Origin: Notospermus geniculatus | Lineage: Eukaryota; Nemertea; Pilidiophora; Heteronemertea; Lineidae | DNA length: 64,000 bases | Direction: 5' to 3' | NCBI GenBank assembly: GCA_002633025.1 | Contig: NMRB01000125.1 | Span: forward strand, 411,437-475,436 | In this document: positions 54,126 to 64,000 of the stretch, in pieces | Layout of the letters: each line of letters opens with the position of its first letter | How positions within the stretch are numbered: position 1 is the first letter of the stretch | The notes under the pieces: generated by a model | Database searches by the model: none | What the model was told of the DNA's origin: nothing | Seen by the model: the letters and a program-made list of their open reading frames with translations, nothing else | Made by a program: the position numbers and the translations under genes

Positions 54126-54366
54126 GCGGGGCGCGAATTTTTTTTCCCAACCGGTATAGATTCCTAACCAGTATATCCATTACGAAATGAAATTTACGAA
54201 GTGAATGGTGGGTTAATGGTTGGAAGTGTAAGGGTTAGGGTTAGTTAGTGTTGGGAGTAGTATGAGGATTAGGATTAAAATAGGATTAGCTTTTTGCTAT
54301 ATAAGTTGGGGAAAAAAGTTGGTCGTAATGGATATATCAGTTAGGAAAAAAAATTCGCGGGCGGGG
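54126..54366. mobile_element. Inverted-repeat element with internal TTAGGG tract
   Basis: GGGCGCGAATTTTTTTTCCC...TATATCCATTACG at the left and CGTAATGGATATATCAGTTA, GGAAAAAAAATTCGCGGGC at the right are imperfect inverses. 54225-54290 inside is a degenerate GGGTTAGGGTTAG / ATTAGGATTA tract. Confidence 0.6.
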
Positions 54367-54619
54367 CAGGACATCAACATTTTTGAAGGGCCCTACCCTT
54401 CGTGGCTGTCCCCGCGCCCCCAGTTTTTTTAGATTTGCTCTGCTGCACTTGGTCGAGAAAACCTGAACTTCAGTCAAAGGGTACGGTATATTTGTCTTTT
54501 GAAATTCGTCTTCACTCACTAACTTATTATTTTTTTTATCTCAGGTGTCCAGGGTGTTGCTATCATAGTTTGATTTGTTCGTGAATATGGTCATTTCGAG
54601 AGTTACTCATGAACCCCCC

Positions 54620-54640
54620 CCCCCCCCCCATTCGTCTTAA
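54620..54640. repeat. C homopolymer
   Basis: About 17 C in a row; the length is probably unreliable. A CAGGGGCGAATCC hAT-like end lies just after, at about 54698. Confidence 0.8.
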
Positions 54641-55143
54641 AATGTCGGCATTCTTTTTAGTAAATAAACAACGCGCCAATGACTTGTTGAGCGCAGCCAG
54701 GGGCGAATCCCGGAATTTTCCAGAAACGGGGCATTTCTTCAGGATGAGAAAGGGGGCGCCCCAGAAATGTTCGAAAATGGGATGCCAAAGTGCGTCATCT
54801 GAGGCACAAAAAACATCACTCTGCCGCAATAAGCCTTATTCCTCCACTGCAACGCCAAGGTCCGAGATTAGGCTATCAACATCTGTGGCGGAACGAGCTT
54901 TATTTTTGAAAGATAAAACTGCACCCAGCCCTCCTCACCCCTCCTAGAGACGGACCTTTCTGCAGTCTCGAAGAACCGAACTTGAACCGGCCCCGAGGCC
55001 TTCTTTTTACCGCGTCTCGCACACGTGGAACTCACGTGGATCTCATAAGGCCTAAACCGGGTGAGAGATCTGGAGAAAAGAGCGCTCTCGGCAGGCTATC
55101 ATAATTCGGCGGGCCGCGGATTTTTTTTCCCTATTAACCGGTT

Positions 55144-55304
55144 CCAGGACCGGGTCCAGGATTTGGTAAAAGAGGGGGCGCCCTGTGCTAGGAACATTAA
55201 ATTTGCGCCAAATTCAGAATTTCACGGTCCCCGCTTTTTTGCAGATTTGTTGGCCAAAAGGGGAGGCGCGCGCCCGGTGTGCCCCCTCTGGATCCGCGCC
55301 TCTG
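55144..55304. mobile_element. hAT-like MITE upstream of the A1CF-like gene
   Basis: CCAGGACCGGGTCCAGGATT, ...GAGGGGGCG at the left and GTGCCCCCTCTGGATCCGCG, CCTCTGG at the right are imperfect inverses of the common CAGGGGCGGATCCAG type. Confidence 0.6.
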
Positions 55305-55582
55305 GGTTTTGTAGTCCTAACCAGTAGGCCTTTTTTTTAACGAAGTGAATGGTACTAACCGAAACGGGGTCTCAGACCTAAAATTTAGGGATGAGCCTCT
55401 GCGGTTGACTCCACCGACCGCAATCACCCTTGTCATGATTGTCTACGCCCTAAATTGGCAATTAAAACTTTCCACCAATTAAAACCGTCATCGCGCCTGT
55501 CAATCATTGCGGCGCGCTCACCCACCTGTTGTACGCATGCGTATCAGTGGAAGTGTAGTTTATCTTCTGGCACTGATCGGGC
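55305..55582 (+). promoter_or_regulatory. Probable promoter region of the A1CF-like gene
   Basis: GC content rises just before the first exon. TACGCATGCGTA at 55533 resembles an NRF1-type palindrome, and CACCTG at 55523 is an E-box-like site. There is no TATA box at a convincing position. The transcription start is not determined. Confidence 0.3.
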
Positions 55583-55633
55583 ATGGCACGAAAGGTGAAG
55601 TTTGGACTTTTCTACCCGAATTTTCACAATTAA
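55583..55633 (+). CDS. Upstream ORF in the 5' leader of the A1CF-like gene
   Basis: An ATG at 55583 opens a 16-codon frame reading MARKVKFGLFYPNFHN and stops at TAA 55631-55633, nine bases before the main ATG at 55643. If transcription starts upstream of 55583, ribosomes would meet this ATG first. Whether it is in the mRNA is not known. Confidence 0.4.
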   Translation: MARKVKFGLFYPNFHN

Positions 55634-55642
55634 TCAGCACAA

Positions 55643-56320
55643 ATGGCCACTCGTACTCAAGGCATCGAAGGGAAACCTAACGAAGAGGCCCTGCTCAATC
55701 TCATGGAGAGAACGGGATACGCAATGATTCAGGAAAATGGTCAGAGAAAGTACGGCGGACCGCCGCCAGATTGGGAGGGGCCACCTCCTCCCAAAGGATG
55801 CGAAATTTTCGTTGGAAAGATCCCACGGGATATTTTTGAAGACGAACTTGTGCCCGTTTTCGAACAAATTGGCAAAATTTACGAAATGCGATTGATGATG
55901 GACTTCTCGGGGACAAATAGAGGGTATGCTTTCGTTATGTTTACGACTAGAAACGATGCTTTGAAGGCGGTAAAGGACCTCAACAATCATGAGATTCGCA
56001 AGGATCGGTATCTGGGCGTGTGCATGTCCGTTGACAACTGTCGCCTTTTCGTGGGCGGCATCCCTAAAACTGCTTCAAAAGATGAAATTCTCCGAGAAAT
56101 GCGTAAAGTAACAGACGGAGTTGTTGATGTGATAGTTTATCCTAGTGCACCTGACAAGTCAAAAAACCGCGGATTTGCTTTTGTCGAGTATGAATCGCAC
56201 AGAAGTGCGGCAATGGCCAGACGAAAATTGATCCCGGGAAAAATCCATCTTTTCAATAACCAGATTGCTGTGGACTGGGCGGAACCTGAGAGAGAGGTGG
56301 ACGATGAAGTCATGGATAAG
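55643..56320 (+). CDS. A1CF: A1CF-like exon 1: N-terminus, RRM1 and RRM2
   Basis: Exon 1 has 226 codons and ends in phase 0 at MDK before donor GTAGCT (56321). It holds the whole of RRM1 and RRM2 without introns. The start ATG is chosen because the family N-terminal motif follows at the usual distance and no longer in-frame extension is present (the in-frame region upstream lacks family similarity). Confidence 0.92.
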
Positions 56321-59300
56321 GTAGCTTTTCCTTCATCTCATTCTTGATTCTGACAGAAATGTAATGTACTCCGCCAACTAGCCTAGGCCTACGGCCTAAG
56401 CCCTAAAATAGATTTTCATCTTAGTAATGTCTTAGATTAGAAGATCAGATGCCCCTGTGTGCCAACGAAAAAAAACAGAGGTTTTCTAGCCAGAGCCAGA
56501 CCAGAGGCTTTCCGTGGTTTTGGAAACTCAAAAAGTCAGGGCTGCACAATGAATTGATATTTCAATTTCACTTTCAAGCTATTTCATTCCCAGACATGCC
56601 AGAGGTCTAGCTACCAAACCCTAAACTTTACTGTTAGCTTTATTTACCCCCAGTCACTGAGTGTGATCCTTCAAACTCAAAGAAGTTTTCTTGGAAGCCA
56701 TCTCAGACTCCTCTTTATCTAGGCCTAGCAGTCATCCATATCTTTTAGGCCTAATTAGGCCTAGCCCTATAGGTCTGATATCAAATTCCTAATCAGACAT
56801 AGAAAACAAAAGGTTAGGGCTTACTGTCCCAAGAAGGGCTTCATCATCACAGCCAGCTGTGAATCTCTAAGGTAGGATGTCTACTCCAGGTAGGAGCCTA
56901 TCCTGCCAGAGTGATTCAGTGGCTTCTTCTTAGAATAGAGCTCACTCAACTCAAATTTGGTTGCTCAAACTTGGTTGCCAGATGGTTCCCTCTGCCTTTG
57001 TCAAACAAATGGCTTCAATAATTCCAAGTCTATTGTTTTTGGCTTACATGCAGTGAAGGCAGACTCCAGAATGGTGTAGGTCCAAACTTGCATCTCAGCC
57101 AGAATCCAGTCAATCTATAGAGTCTATGTGTCCTTTGGCATGACACTTGACCAATCTATCTTGCTTCTCAACCCTGGCGTGTGGGAGTTGACCATTCGAT
57201 AAAGGGGCTATAGGGAGTTCAGTGGGTTAAATTTCTGTTTCCAATTCCTGTTCACTGGCACTGCTGAATAATCATCCAATTAAATTGGATGATTGAAATT
57301 GGATTTCAAAATTGTCATAGGGCCTATTTTAATTATGAATTTTCAGCCACCAGGGCCTTCATCAGGCACTTTCACAATCAATTAAAAAAGGTCTATTTCT
57401 TTCCAGGTGCGTATTCTCTACATGAGAAACTTGATGTTAACCACGACAGATGAGACCATCGGTAAGGCATGTAATCGTGTTCTCGGCCGAGAAGACGCCG
57501 TAGAACGCGTGAAGAAAATTAAAGATTACGCTTTCGTGCATTTTAAAGAGAGGAAGGATGCACTTCAAGTGAAGGATGCATTAAACAGTAAGTTTAGATT
57601 CTCCCCATTCTGCATGCCCCCCCCCCCGGCCCCCCTCAACNCTTCCTCTACACAGAACCTTCCTTCCCAACTCAAAAATTATTTTGTGCAGCACACTTCC
57701 TCTCTTGGTTATGCTCCTAGGTCCTACTTCCAACCAGCTTACTACCTTTTGTCAGTGCTAGTTTCTGCTGACTATTTTCCCAAATTCCAGCGACAAGTCC
57801 CTTCCACAAATTCTATTTGAATTATTTGGAAATGTCGAAATAAAACAACTTATGTAATAGAAGTGGACATCATCATTTACAGGGTGGGTTTCTGCCAGAA
57901 ATTGTGAAAGGAAAGGGGGATAAACAGACCTGGGGTATCACCATCACACCAGACACCCTGATCAAATGATGACAATTTGCCCAAGGAGATTATTTCTCTG
58001 CTTGTCCTAACAGCATGGAAGTCAGACCCTCACTTCAAACACCACCTTGCACCATTGCACTTCTGATAACCTATGCCTTTTCCACTTTCGTGATCAAAGT
58101 TCATGCAACATTCAGATAGAATTCTCATCAAAAAGAGATTTTCTTTCATGTCAACTTCAAATAATCATAGCTGATGAGACTGGACTGCTGGAGAAGTTCT
58201 GAGGTTCCATCAAAGTATCTGTTGTTATCTTTGATGGGACAAATCTGACTTTATTGCTGCTAGCAGGGTGCGTGCAAGGTCTTAAAAAGTCTGAAAAAGT
58301 CTTAAATTTGGCACTTCCATTTTCAAGGCCTTAAAAAGTCTTAAATTTGATAATTTCTGTGGGAAGGTCTTAAAAAGGTCTTAAATTTCATATCAAGGCG
58401 GTTGTAAAAAAATTGGCAGGAGATGTCGGGAAATCGCATCTCCGGGCTTCTAAATATCAAAATTTTTCTGGGGGAGGGCCCCAGACCCCCCGCCCAACTA
58501 GCCTACCCACCTTCTTGGCCGTGTCGATCCCTGTCATTTTTATCCCTTGCGGAAACCCTGCCAGACATGCCAGAGATCTGTCCGGGGCTTCTTTTAGAAG
58601 AAAATAGGTCTTAAATTTCGCCGATACTTGGTCTTAAAAAGGTCTTAAATTTGGTGCTCCACAGGCTGCACGCACCCTGTGCTAGTGCCATAATCTAGTC
58701 CTACCTAGGGTATAAACTTTTCATCCATGACACATGCTAATCAGCAGATATTCCTATGAACTTTGACACCTGTAACGCTAACCCTCCCTCATCTCATATC
58801 AAGGGCGTTACGCTACCATTGACGGCGCCTTCATCGAAGCCACCCTCGCCAAACCTGTCGAGCGGCATGACCCGTTGCGAGATTACGACACGGATGGTGA
58901 TGATTTGGAGAGTAATTGTAAGAAAATAACAGTATGAACTTAGTGCAGGTTGCAGTCTCTTCAGGTCACACTTGATGCATCCTGAGGAAGGTTCATCTTC
59001 CTATTCCTGTCCCACCCCACCTCCTACACTCACTACATTCTACCTTCCCCACCGAAGCCAAACTTTTTCTGCACCTGCATCTGACTTAAAGAGATGAAAT
59101 TGCCTTGCACTAAGCAATTTGATTTTGTTCTGCATTTTGAGGCGTGGTTGTTGATTTTCTTACTGTGTTTTCCTATTCCATGTTTGTTTTATGTTCAAAA
59201 ACAAAAGTTGGACTTCAAATTATTTCTTGTTCTTTTCTCAGTCCATTTCCAGTTGTTGTAGAATATGCTCTGCTGTTTTGCTGTAAAGGAACATATTAAT

Positions 59301-62300
59301 AGTTGAAGTGCACAGGAATTGTTGAGTCGAGAAATCTCAAACATACTGTTAACTGTATCACTCATTAGATTGTTTTCCATGATATGCTGATTTGGAATCG
59401 AATTGCCAGCACATGATTGACTAACGACTTTCTCTTGTTACAGATACATCACTGGACGGGTCAAAGATTGAAGTTACCTTGGCAAAACCTGCAGACAAAT
59501 CAGAATGTCGACATTCACGGAGCATGGGGTTGCGTCCCGGCATCATTCCTCAGGTAGCCGAAATGAATGACTATGTATGCACTGTTAACTGCTTGCTTTT
59601 GTTCTTGGTCACCTCACACGCCACGGAACCCCCCCCCCCCCACATTCAGACCGCAGAGTTGTTACCAATCTCACTCGTTAGACTGGAATGAGTTTAAGAT
59701 ATGTTCAAAACTGACGGATTTATTTTGCAAAAATGTTTGAACTGTTTCTGTGAACACCAAATGTTGGATTGAGTGAACTGGCTACTCTGTAGTACGTAAA
59801 TTGTGCAATTAACTCAAATAGCCAGCATCCAGTGCACCCGTGCCCCATGGCGGGGATACAGGAACTATTCGGAATGTAGCCCCATGGCATTAGAGAAGTG
59901 TTTGTGAGAGTTTGGTTTGGGTTCCCGTTAGAGGCCACCTCGTTGTTACTGAAACTTGGTGATCAATAAAAACCCATAGAAGTTGATGGAAGTCCTTCTT
60001 CATCAATCAAAGCCCCTGGACCCCTCCCTGATCCCGATACATGGTGGAGAACCTGTTTGCATTTGGTTTGGGAGGGCAGTAGCCAGCTGTATCATTCGAC
60101 TTTATAGTGGTTACCTGTCCTGTCATTGTCATTAGTGTCAATGTCATAAAATCTTGCTTCATTAAAATTAAATCTTCATACTTTCAGGAATACTATGCAG
60201 CTCTTTACAGCAATCCTCCGTATATGTACACCGGGGCACCATTCATCCCTCCCCAGCAGCAAGCTGCGATGACTGCCAGTACAGCTCCGTCAGGATTCCT
60301 CGGGAGGTGAGAATAAATCCAAGGAGACATGTATTGTATCCATGGATGCTACAGTGTAGCTTCTTTTCGTTTGTTCATAGTCAGAATCTGTCGTGTGAAG
60401 TAAAACTTGTATCATGAGTATGACCCTTATTACTGATAGTCTGAATCTCTTCAACCGAAGGTATCATTCCTTCTTTCCTGTCCCGTCTAACAAATTCCCA
60501 TCTGAATTCCAGGGGTGGTGCATCTGGGCGTGGTGGCCTCGCCCCCCGTGGTGGGATGATGGCGAGAGGCCGAGGAAGAGGTGCAGCGGGGTCACGGGCT
60601 GCCAGCGCGAGGGGAGGGTACAACTCAGGTTATATGAGAGGGGGTTACAAGAAGCACCCATCAGAGGTAAAAAAAAACACTCGTTTCTATCAAAATTTTG
60701 CACTCTTATGTTTTGCATGTCTCTCACTTTTTCACTCATAGTTTCTTAGCTTTTGTTCTTGTTTTTGCATGGTTTTTGCCTGTCTACTTACAACAGTTGA
60801 ATTGCAAAGGAGGCTGGAAATCAAGCACTGAATCTGTTACTTTCATGATTTACTAACAAATGTTGCTTGTTTTGTTGGTTTTGCTTGCATGCCGCCTGTT
60901 TCTTCCTTGTAGGACCATCTCTATGAGCTTCAGCCAGGCATGGAGTTGACCCCTATTAACCCCATCACACTAAAACCACAGGCTAAATCATCACTGCAGG
61001 TAGACATCACATATGCCGTGTCTCCACTTGGCCCGCGAATCACCGCCGATCACCCGCCGAGTCACAGCGAGTGATAGGTTACACCAGTGTACATGTCCTC
61101 GCGGTGACACTCGCGGCTGGTTCGCGGGGACTCGCGGGCCAAGTGGAGACAGGGCTTAACATTACTTATCTCCTGCCCCAACCATCTGTCCAGGGCTCCA
61201 AGTTGGATCTGAAGAACTAACACTGGTTTCATTTTAAATCTGGATTTATTTTATGTGTTCTGCACCTCTGTCTTCTAACAAACATCGTTGTGGCCGTTAC
61301 CTCCGAGAAACACCCCAAGTACTGTAGATGCCACTGACGCACTCTAATTGAAGGGCTCTGCCCGGCTTTCACTAAGCACTCAACCTTGGCGTGCATGTTG
61401 GTAGTATTGAGAGAATTTGTGGCATGGCTGTCAAAATGATTGAACTCGATTTCAACTCTCTGCTCTGAAAACATGCAGTAACTGTCTTTTTCATCTTAAC
61501 TCAGGTTCTAGAGGAATGGTGCACGACGAGAGGTATGGGAGCCCCAATCTACCAGCTCCATTCCACGCTCTCAAGAGACCCGACCAGTGGTGACATCCAA
61601 CTCTTCTTGTACAAGGTGGGTAAACGAAATGACATATCGGCTGCATCAGGCCTATTTTGCAATATGCACTCTAGCGCAAAAGGTGGTTGGCGTCTGACTT
61701 CAGGATCTAAGACAGCGATTTAATTACATCCTTTGCCCTTACATATATCTGTAAAGCAGAAACTGCTAGCAGTTATGTCGCAGGGTTTTCCGTGGTGTGT
61801 AAACCTTCATGAATGAAGAGATTTCATTTTGAATTCTGTTTCTTGCTCCAGGTAACAATTCCTGCTCTGATGAACCAATATCCCCATCAGCCATTCACAC
61901 CGACAAAACTCTCCCGATGTCCAGATGAAGCCAAACTAATCGCTGCTGAACACACCCTTGCCCAGCTGGGGGTCCCTATGGACAGTAAGTAGCCAGATAT
62001 CTCTTGTTGTCTTGGTTGTTTGTGGCACCAGGCCTGAGTAAAAAAAACCTTTCGTCAAGTCACTATTGGCTTACATGTGCTATGTGGTGATGGACTCCAC
62101 AACTGCCAGTCATGCAACTATGGTGCTGACTCTGAGTGGCAGTCACGGTCATGACTCTCTGAGTGGCAGTCAGGGTCAGGTACTTCAAAGGATAACTAAC
62201 CCCTCTGTAGCTTTCATTGGAACTTGGCCTATTTTTGATGCAGGTCCGTACACCCACTTTTACAATTAGGGCATTGGTCACCCTCTCAAACCAGGTATAC

Positions 62301-63193
62301 ACTTCATTATGGCCCCTGTATGTACCGATACCTTAGTTTCTGTATATTTGGCCTCCGCACCCAGCCCTCCTCCTGCTTGCATTGCCTTATTCCCATGAAT
62401 CCTGGGAGGGACACTCTGGACAGGCTGGCTGGTCTTAATCTAGCCGTTGGATAAACCAGATAAAGTGAAATCGGCTGTGTATCGGGGGTTGAAATTATGC
62501 AGGAGGAAACCGGAAGACAGCGAAAATCTAGGTTGTAACGAGAGTCTGCCGTCTAGGATGTGACTGGGAGTCAAACCCGTCACTGTGGTCTGACAGTTCA
62601 TGTTGCCGTTGTGACCGTTTCTCTCCCCCCTTAGGGAGGAGTCCTGATCAGGCATCAGGGGCAGCACCTTTAGGGTCGTATTCATAAAGCTGTTCTATCG
62701 TTACAACCCGTCTCAGGCCAGCTCCAAGTGCAGTGGTTTACCATACTTGGAACCGGCCTAAGACGGTTCTAATGATAGAACCGCTTAGTGTCTGGAACCA
62801 GCTTTTACAGTGGATCTGTATGATATGATGAACTACCAGTGAAGGCAATCAAGTAATTCTGATAAGACCTGAATGAAGGGGCGGGGATTGCCTATCGCCT
62901 GTCAAAGAGAGAGATAAGGTGAATGGTCTCATACCGAATACTTAATATTTCCACTCTCTTCCTCCGTGTAGTGTTGTCACAAGGCCTGGCCGCCCTGTCC
63001 ATGTCAGAGGGGTCCGCTGGCGCCCCAGCTCCCGCCGTCGCCTCATCACCCAACACATCCATCTACCAAGGACGGCCCATCTACCCCAGTATGACTAACG
63101 GCACACGCACTCATGAGTACGCTACAGCTTCCTTTGCCACGGCCATCCCAACGGTAGCTTCTGCAGCTGTCACCTATGGAAAGGTTGCCCAAA
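55643..63193 (+). CDS. A1CF: A1CF/RBM46/RBM47-family RNA-binding protein (three RRMs, RGG segment, dsRBD-like domain), 3' end beyond window
   Basis: Exons: 55643-56320, 57407-57587, 58804-58917, 59444-59553, 60188-60306, 60513-60666, 60913-60999, 61505-61615, 61851-61984 and 62972-63193, all GT-AG. Residues 20-38 carry [19 protein letters not shown], a hallmark of this family. RRM1 has RNP2 IFVGKI (55-60) and RNP1 NRGYAFVMF (92-100). RRM2 has LFVGGI (135-140) and NRGFAFVEY (175-183). RRM3 has ILYMRN (229-234) and DYAFVHF. An RGG-rich stretch follows, then [20 protein letters not shown] and a dsRBD-like block ([23 protein letters not shown]). Relatives are A1CF (APOBEC1 cofactor), RBM47 and the germline protein RBM46. 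The PGMELTP.NP.TLKP segment looks closest to A1CF, but an invertebrate gene may be co-orthologous to all three. Predicted length is about 600-636 residues before the missing last exon. The last readable donor leaves phase 1, so at least one more exon lies past the window. Confidence 0.9.
56321..57406. other. A1CF-like intron 1, nothing clear
   Basis: Several TAGGCCTA motifs at 56720-56775; no element or exon recognised. Confidence 0.5.
57407..57587 (+). CDS. A1CF: A1CF-like exon 2: most of RRM3
   Basis: Acceptor CTTTCCAG ends at 57406 and donor GTAAGT begins at 57588. It starts in phase 0 and leaves one base. It encodes [20 protein letters not shown] through [15 protein letters not shown] and [10 protein letters not shown], i.e. 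RRM3 up to its second helix. The last beta strand must come from exon 3 or exon 4. Confidence 0.9.
58264..58679. mobile_element. MITE with CAGGGTGCGTGCA ends and 6-bp target duplication, A1CF-like intron 2
   Basis: CAGGGTGCGTGCA and TGCACGCACCCTG ends are flanked by TGCTAG (58258-58263 and 58680-58685). GGTCTTAAA motifs repeat in both ends, and the interior contains TTTTTCTGGGGGAGGGCCCC. Same style as 39035-39520. Confidence 0.85.
58804..58917 (+). CDS. A1CF: A1CF-like exon 3: possible cassette exon encoding a last RRM3 strand (copy 1)
   Basis: Acceptor ATCAAG ends at 58803 and donor GTAAGA begins at 58918. The length is 114 nt, divisible by three, with phase 1 at both ends, so including or skipping it keeps the frame. 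It reads [20 protein letters not shown] and then an acidic tail ([10 protein letters not shown]). It duplicates the function of exon 4, which encodes [16 protein letters not shown]. Joined directly to exon 5 its leftover T plus GA would make TGA, so exon 3 to exon 5 splicing would truncate the protein. Confidence 0.75.
59444..59553 (+). CDS. A1CF: A1CF-like exon 4: last RRM3 strand (copy 2)
   Basis: Acceptor TTGTTACAG ends at 59443 and donor GTAGCC begins at 59554. It reads [20 protein letters not shown] and ends RPGIIPQ in phase 0. Joined straight to exon 2 it gives [19 protein letters not shown], which matches the expected family pattern best. This is therefore probably the constitutive exon. 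Confidence 0.85.
60188..60306 (+). CDS. A1CF: A1CF-like exon 5
   Basis: Acceptor CTTTCAG ends at 60187 and donor GTGAGA begins at 60307; it leaves two bases. It encodes [20 protein letters not shown], a Q-rich patch and APSGFLG. This is the Y/P-rich linker between RRM3 and the RGG segment. Confidence 0.85.
60513..60666 (+). CDS. A1CF: A1CF-like exon 6: RGG-rich segment
   Basis: Acceptor GAATTCCAG ends at 60512 and donor GTAAAA begins at 60667. It completes a split arginine codon and ends in phase 0. It encodes many RG and RGG motifs ([37 protein letters not shown]). RG-rich segments typically help bind RNA and are common sites of arginine methylation. Confidence 0.88.
60913..60999 (+). CDS. 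A1CF: A1CF-like exon 7
   Basis: Acceptor TCCTTGTAG ends at 60912 and donor GTAGAC begins at 61000. It contains 29 codons in phase 0-0. It encodes [20 protein letters not shown] and KPQAKSSLQ, the conserved lead-in to the C-terminal dsRNA-binding-like domain. Confidence 0.88.
61020..61150. mobile_element. 131-bp MITE in an A1CF-like intron
   Basis: GTCTCCACTTGGCCCGCGA at the left is inverted at the right (TCGCGGGCCAAGTGGAGAC). Confidence 0.85.
61505..61615 (+). CDS. A1CF: A1CF-like exon 8: first half of dsRBD-like domain
   Basis: Acceptor TTAACTCAG ends at 61504 and donor GTGGGT begins at 61616. It contains 37 codons. It encodes [20 protein letters not shown] through IQLFLYK, the helix-strand-strand part of the domain seen in A1CF and RBM46. 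Confidence 0.88.
61851..61984 (+). CDS. A1CF: A1CF-like exon 9: second half of dsRBD-like domain
   Basis: Acceptor TTGCTCCAG ends at about 61850 and donor GTAAGT begins at 61985 (start coordinate good to within a base). It encodes [20 protein letters not shown], then [20 protein letters not shown]. The DEAK..AAE.TL.QLG helix is the conserved end of the domain. It leaves one base before the next exon. Confidence 0.85.
61985..62971. other. A1CF-like intron 9
   Basis: GGTCGTATTCATAAAGC at 62673 and GGTTCTAATGATAGAACCGC at 62763 belong to an imperfect inverted repeat. GAGTGGCAGTCA is repeated at 62132 and 62160. No exon seen. Confidence 0.4.
62972..63193 (+). CDS. A1CF: A1CF-like exon 10 (last in window)
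   Basis: Acceptor CTCCGTGTAG ends at 62971 and donor GTAAGA begins at 63194. It encodes [20 protein letters not shown], then a low-complexity A/S/P/T region ending [10 protein letters not shown]. It leaves phase 1, so coding continues beyond. If not spliced, the frame would read only about ten more codons before a TAG at 63220. Confidence 0.8.
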
Positions 63194-64000
63194 GTAAGAC
63201 CAACTGTTTGCTTGCCTTCTAGTTGTTGGGACCAGGATCGGGGCGATGTGAGAATCTTGCATAGCCTGTATCTCAAAATGATGATGATGACAGCTTTCTT
63301 GAATACTAATTGTCATGAATAGTTCCAAAATCCAAGTCAAAATTTCAACAGTTTCTGTGATTCCACTTGCCCCTCCCTGGTCCCAACCCCCCAAAGCTTT
63401 TTAGCTCAGCTGACCAAAGGTCAGCGGAGCTAGTCAAATAGGTATTCAGTGGTGTCAGTCCAGCAGTCCATCCACCCGTCACTCCATCTGTCCAACTATG
63501 CCCGACGTTTTGCAACCGTAATAGCTAGAGACTCCAAATTACATCTGAAGGTAGCCCTTGGTGAACTCTCCTCGGAAACAAAAAATGAGCGCAATTTGAC
63601 CTATATTATGCGCACCAGGGGGCGTTTTGTGTAAAATGAAATATCGCAATATCTCAGCCCCTATGATAAATATGTAGACAAAAAGTGATGGGATAGATAG
63701 GTTGATATTTTCTACATCAGTTCAAAGGGAAGTTAATGCCAGATCTGTTCGCCAGGGGGCGCTATTCAACAAAATAAAAAACAGGGGTATTTGAATTTTC
63801 GCGCCTTCTGCGCCAGCGTATCATTTGCCAGTGTCTGACGTCATCATCATTGGAATTCACAGCTAAGGCCAGGAGTCTGCATTCAGCAGTTCAATCGTCT
63901 ACTTCGAAGGAATTCAGCACATCTAAACATTGAGACGCTAGGTAAGATCTTTTTTTCATTCTAAGAACCTAATGACGCAATGATTACCAATTAAATGACC
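63194..64000. other. Intron at right edge, probably containing a dispersed repeat
   Basis: AGCTCAGCTGACCAAAGGTC at 63402 starts a segment of the kind often found as a dispersed repeat in marine invertebrates; this is recollection, as no second copy is in the window. No terminal exon of the A1CF-like gene is visible. Confidence 0.35.

Overview
This is a stretch of animal nuclear DNA. The two genes that can be read have short exons with GT-AG introns. The rest is AT-rich non-coding DNA crowded with short inverted-repeat elements, tRNA-derived SINEs and minisatellites. The gene families (a motile-cilium protein and an A1CF/RBM46-type RNA-binding protein) and the repeat style suggest a marine invertebrate, perhaps a non-vertebrate deuterostome. 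The sequence does not fix the species. There are no operons, CRISPR arrays, or recognisable rRNA or functional tRNA genes.

Layout. 1-39 kb holds no gene that I recognise. It is a mosaic of non-autonomous mobile elements: nine copies of a tRNA-derived SINE, foldback and MITE-like elements, large palindromes and several minisatellites. Many element ends can be placed to the base because target-site duplications are visible (TTAA, TTA, TTAT, 6 bp, 11 bp). 39.7-48.6 kb is CFAP99 on the + strand: ten visible exons, interrupted by a 409-base assembly gap that removes part of exon 3 and probably further exons. Its introns carry a SINE and at least five MITEs. 48.7-55.3 kb is again repetitive: a foldback element, a pogo-like MITE, a 628-bp tandem duplication, and a broken LINE-type ORF1 remnant with three CCHC zinc knuckles (- strand). 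55.6 kb to the right edge is an A1CF/RBM46/RBM47-family gene on the + strand: ten exons seen, with the last exon(s) beyond the window. It encodes three RRMs, an RGG-rich segment and a double-stranded-RNA-binding-like domain.

The two genes share strand but no obvious function: CFAP99 acts in ciliary axonemes, the A1CF-like protein binds RNA. The most biologically interesting gene-level signal is a pair of tandem exons (58804-58917 and 59444-59553). Both encode the last strand of RRM3, and their phases allow alternative products. The most interesting genome-level signal is the density of precisely dated nested insertions, including one SINE split by two different MITEs. No transposase or reverse-transcriptase domain is visible, so all mobile elements here look non-autonomous or dead.
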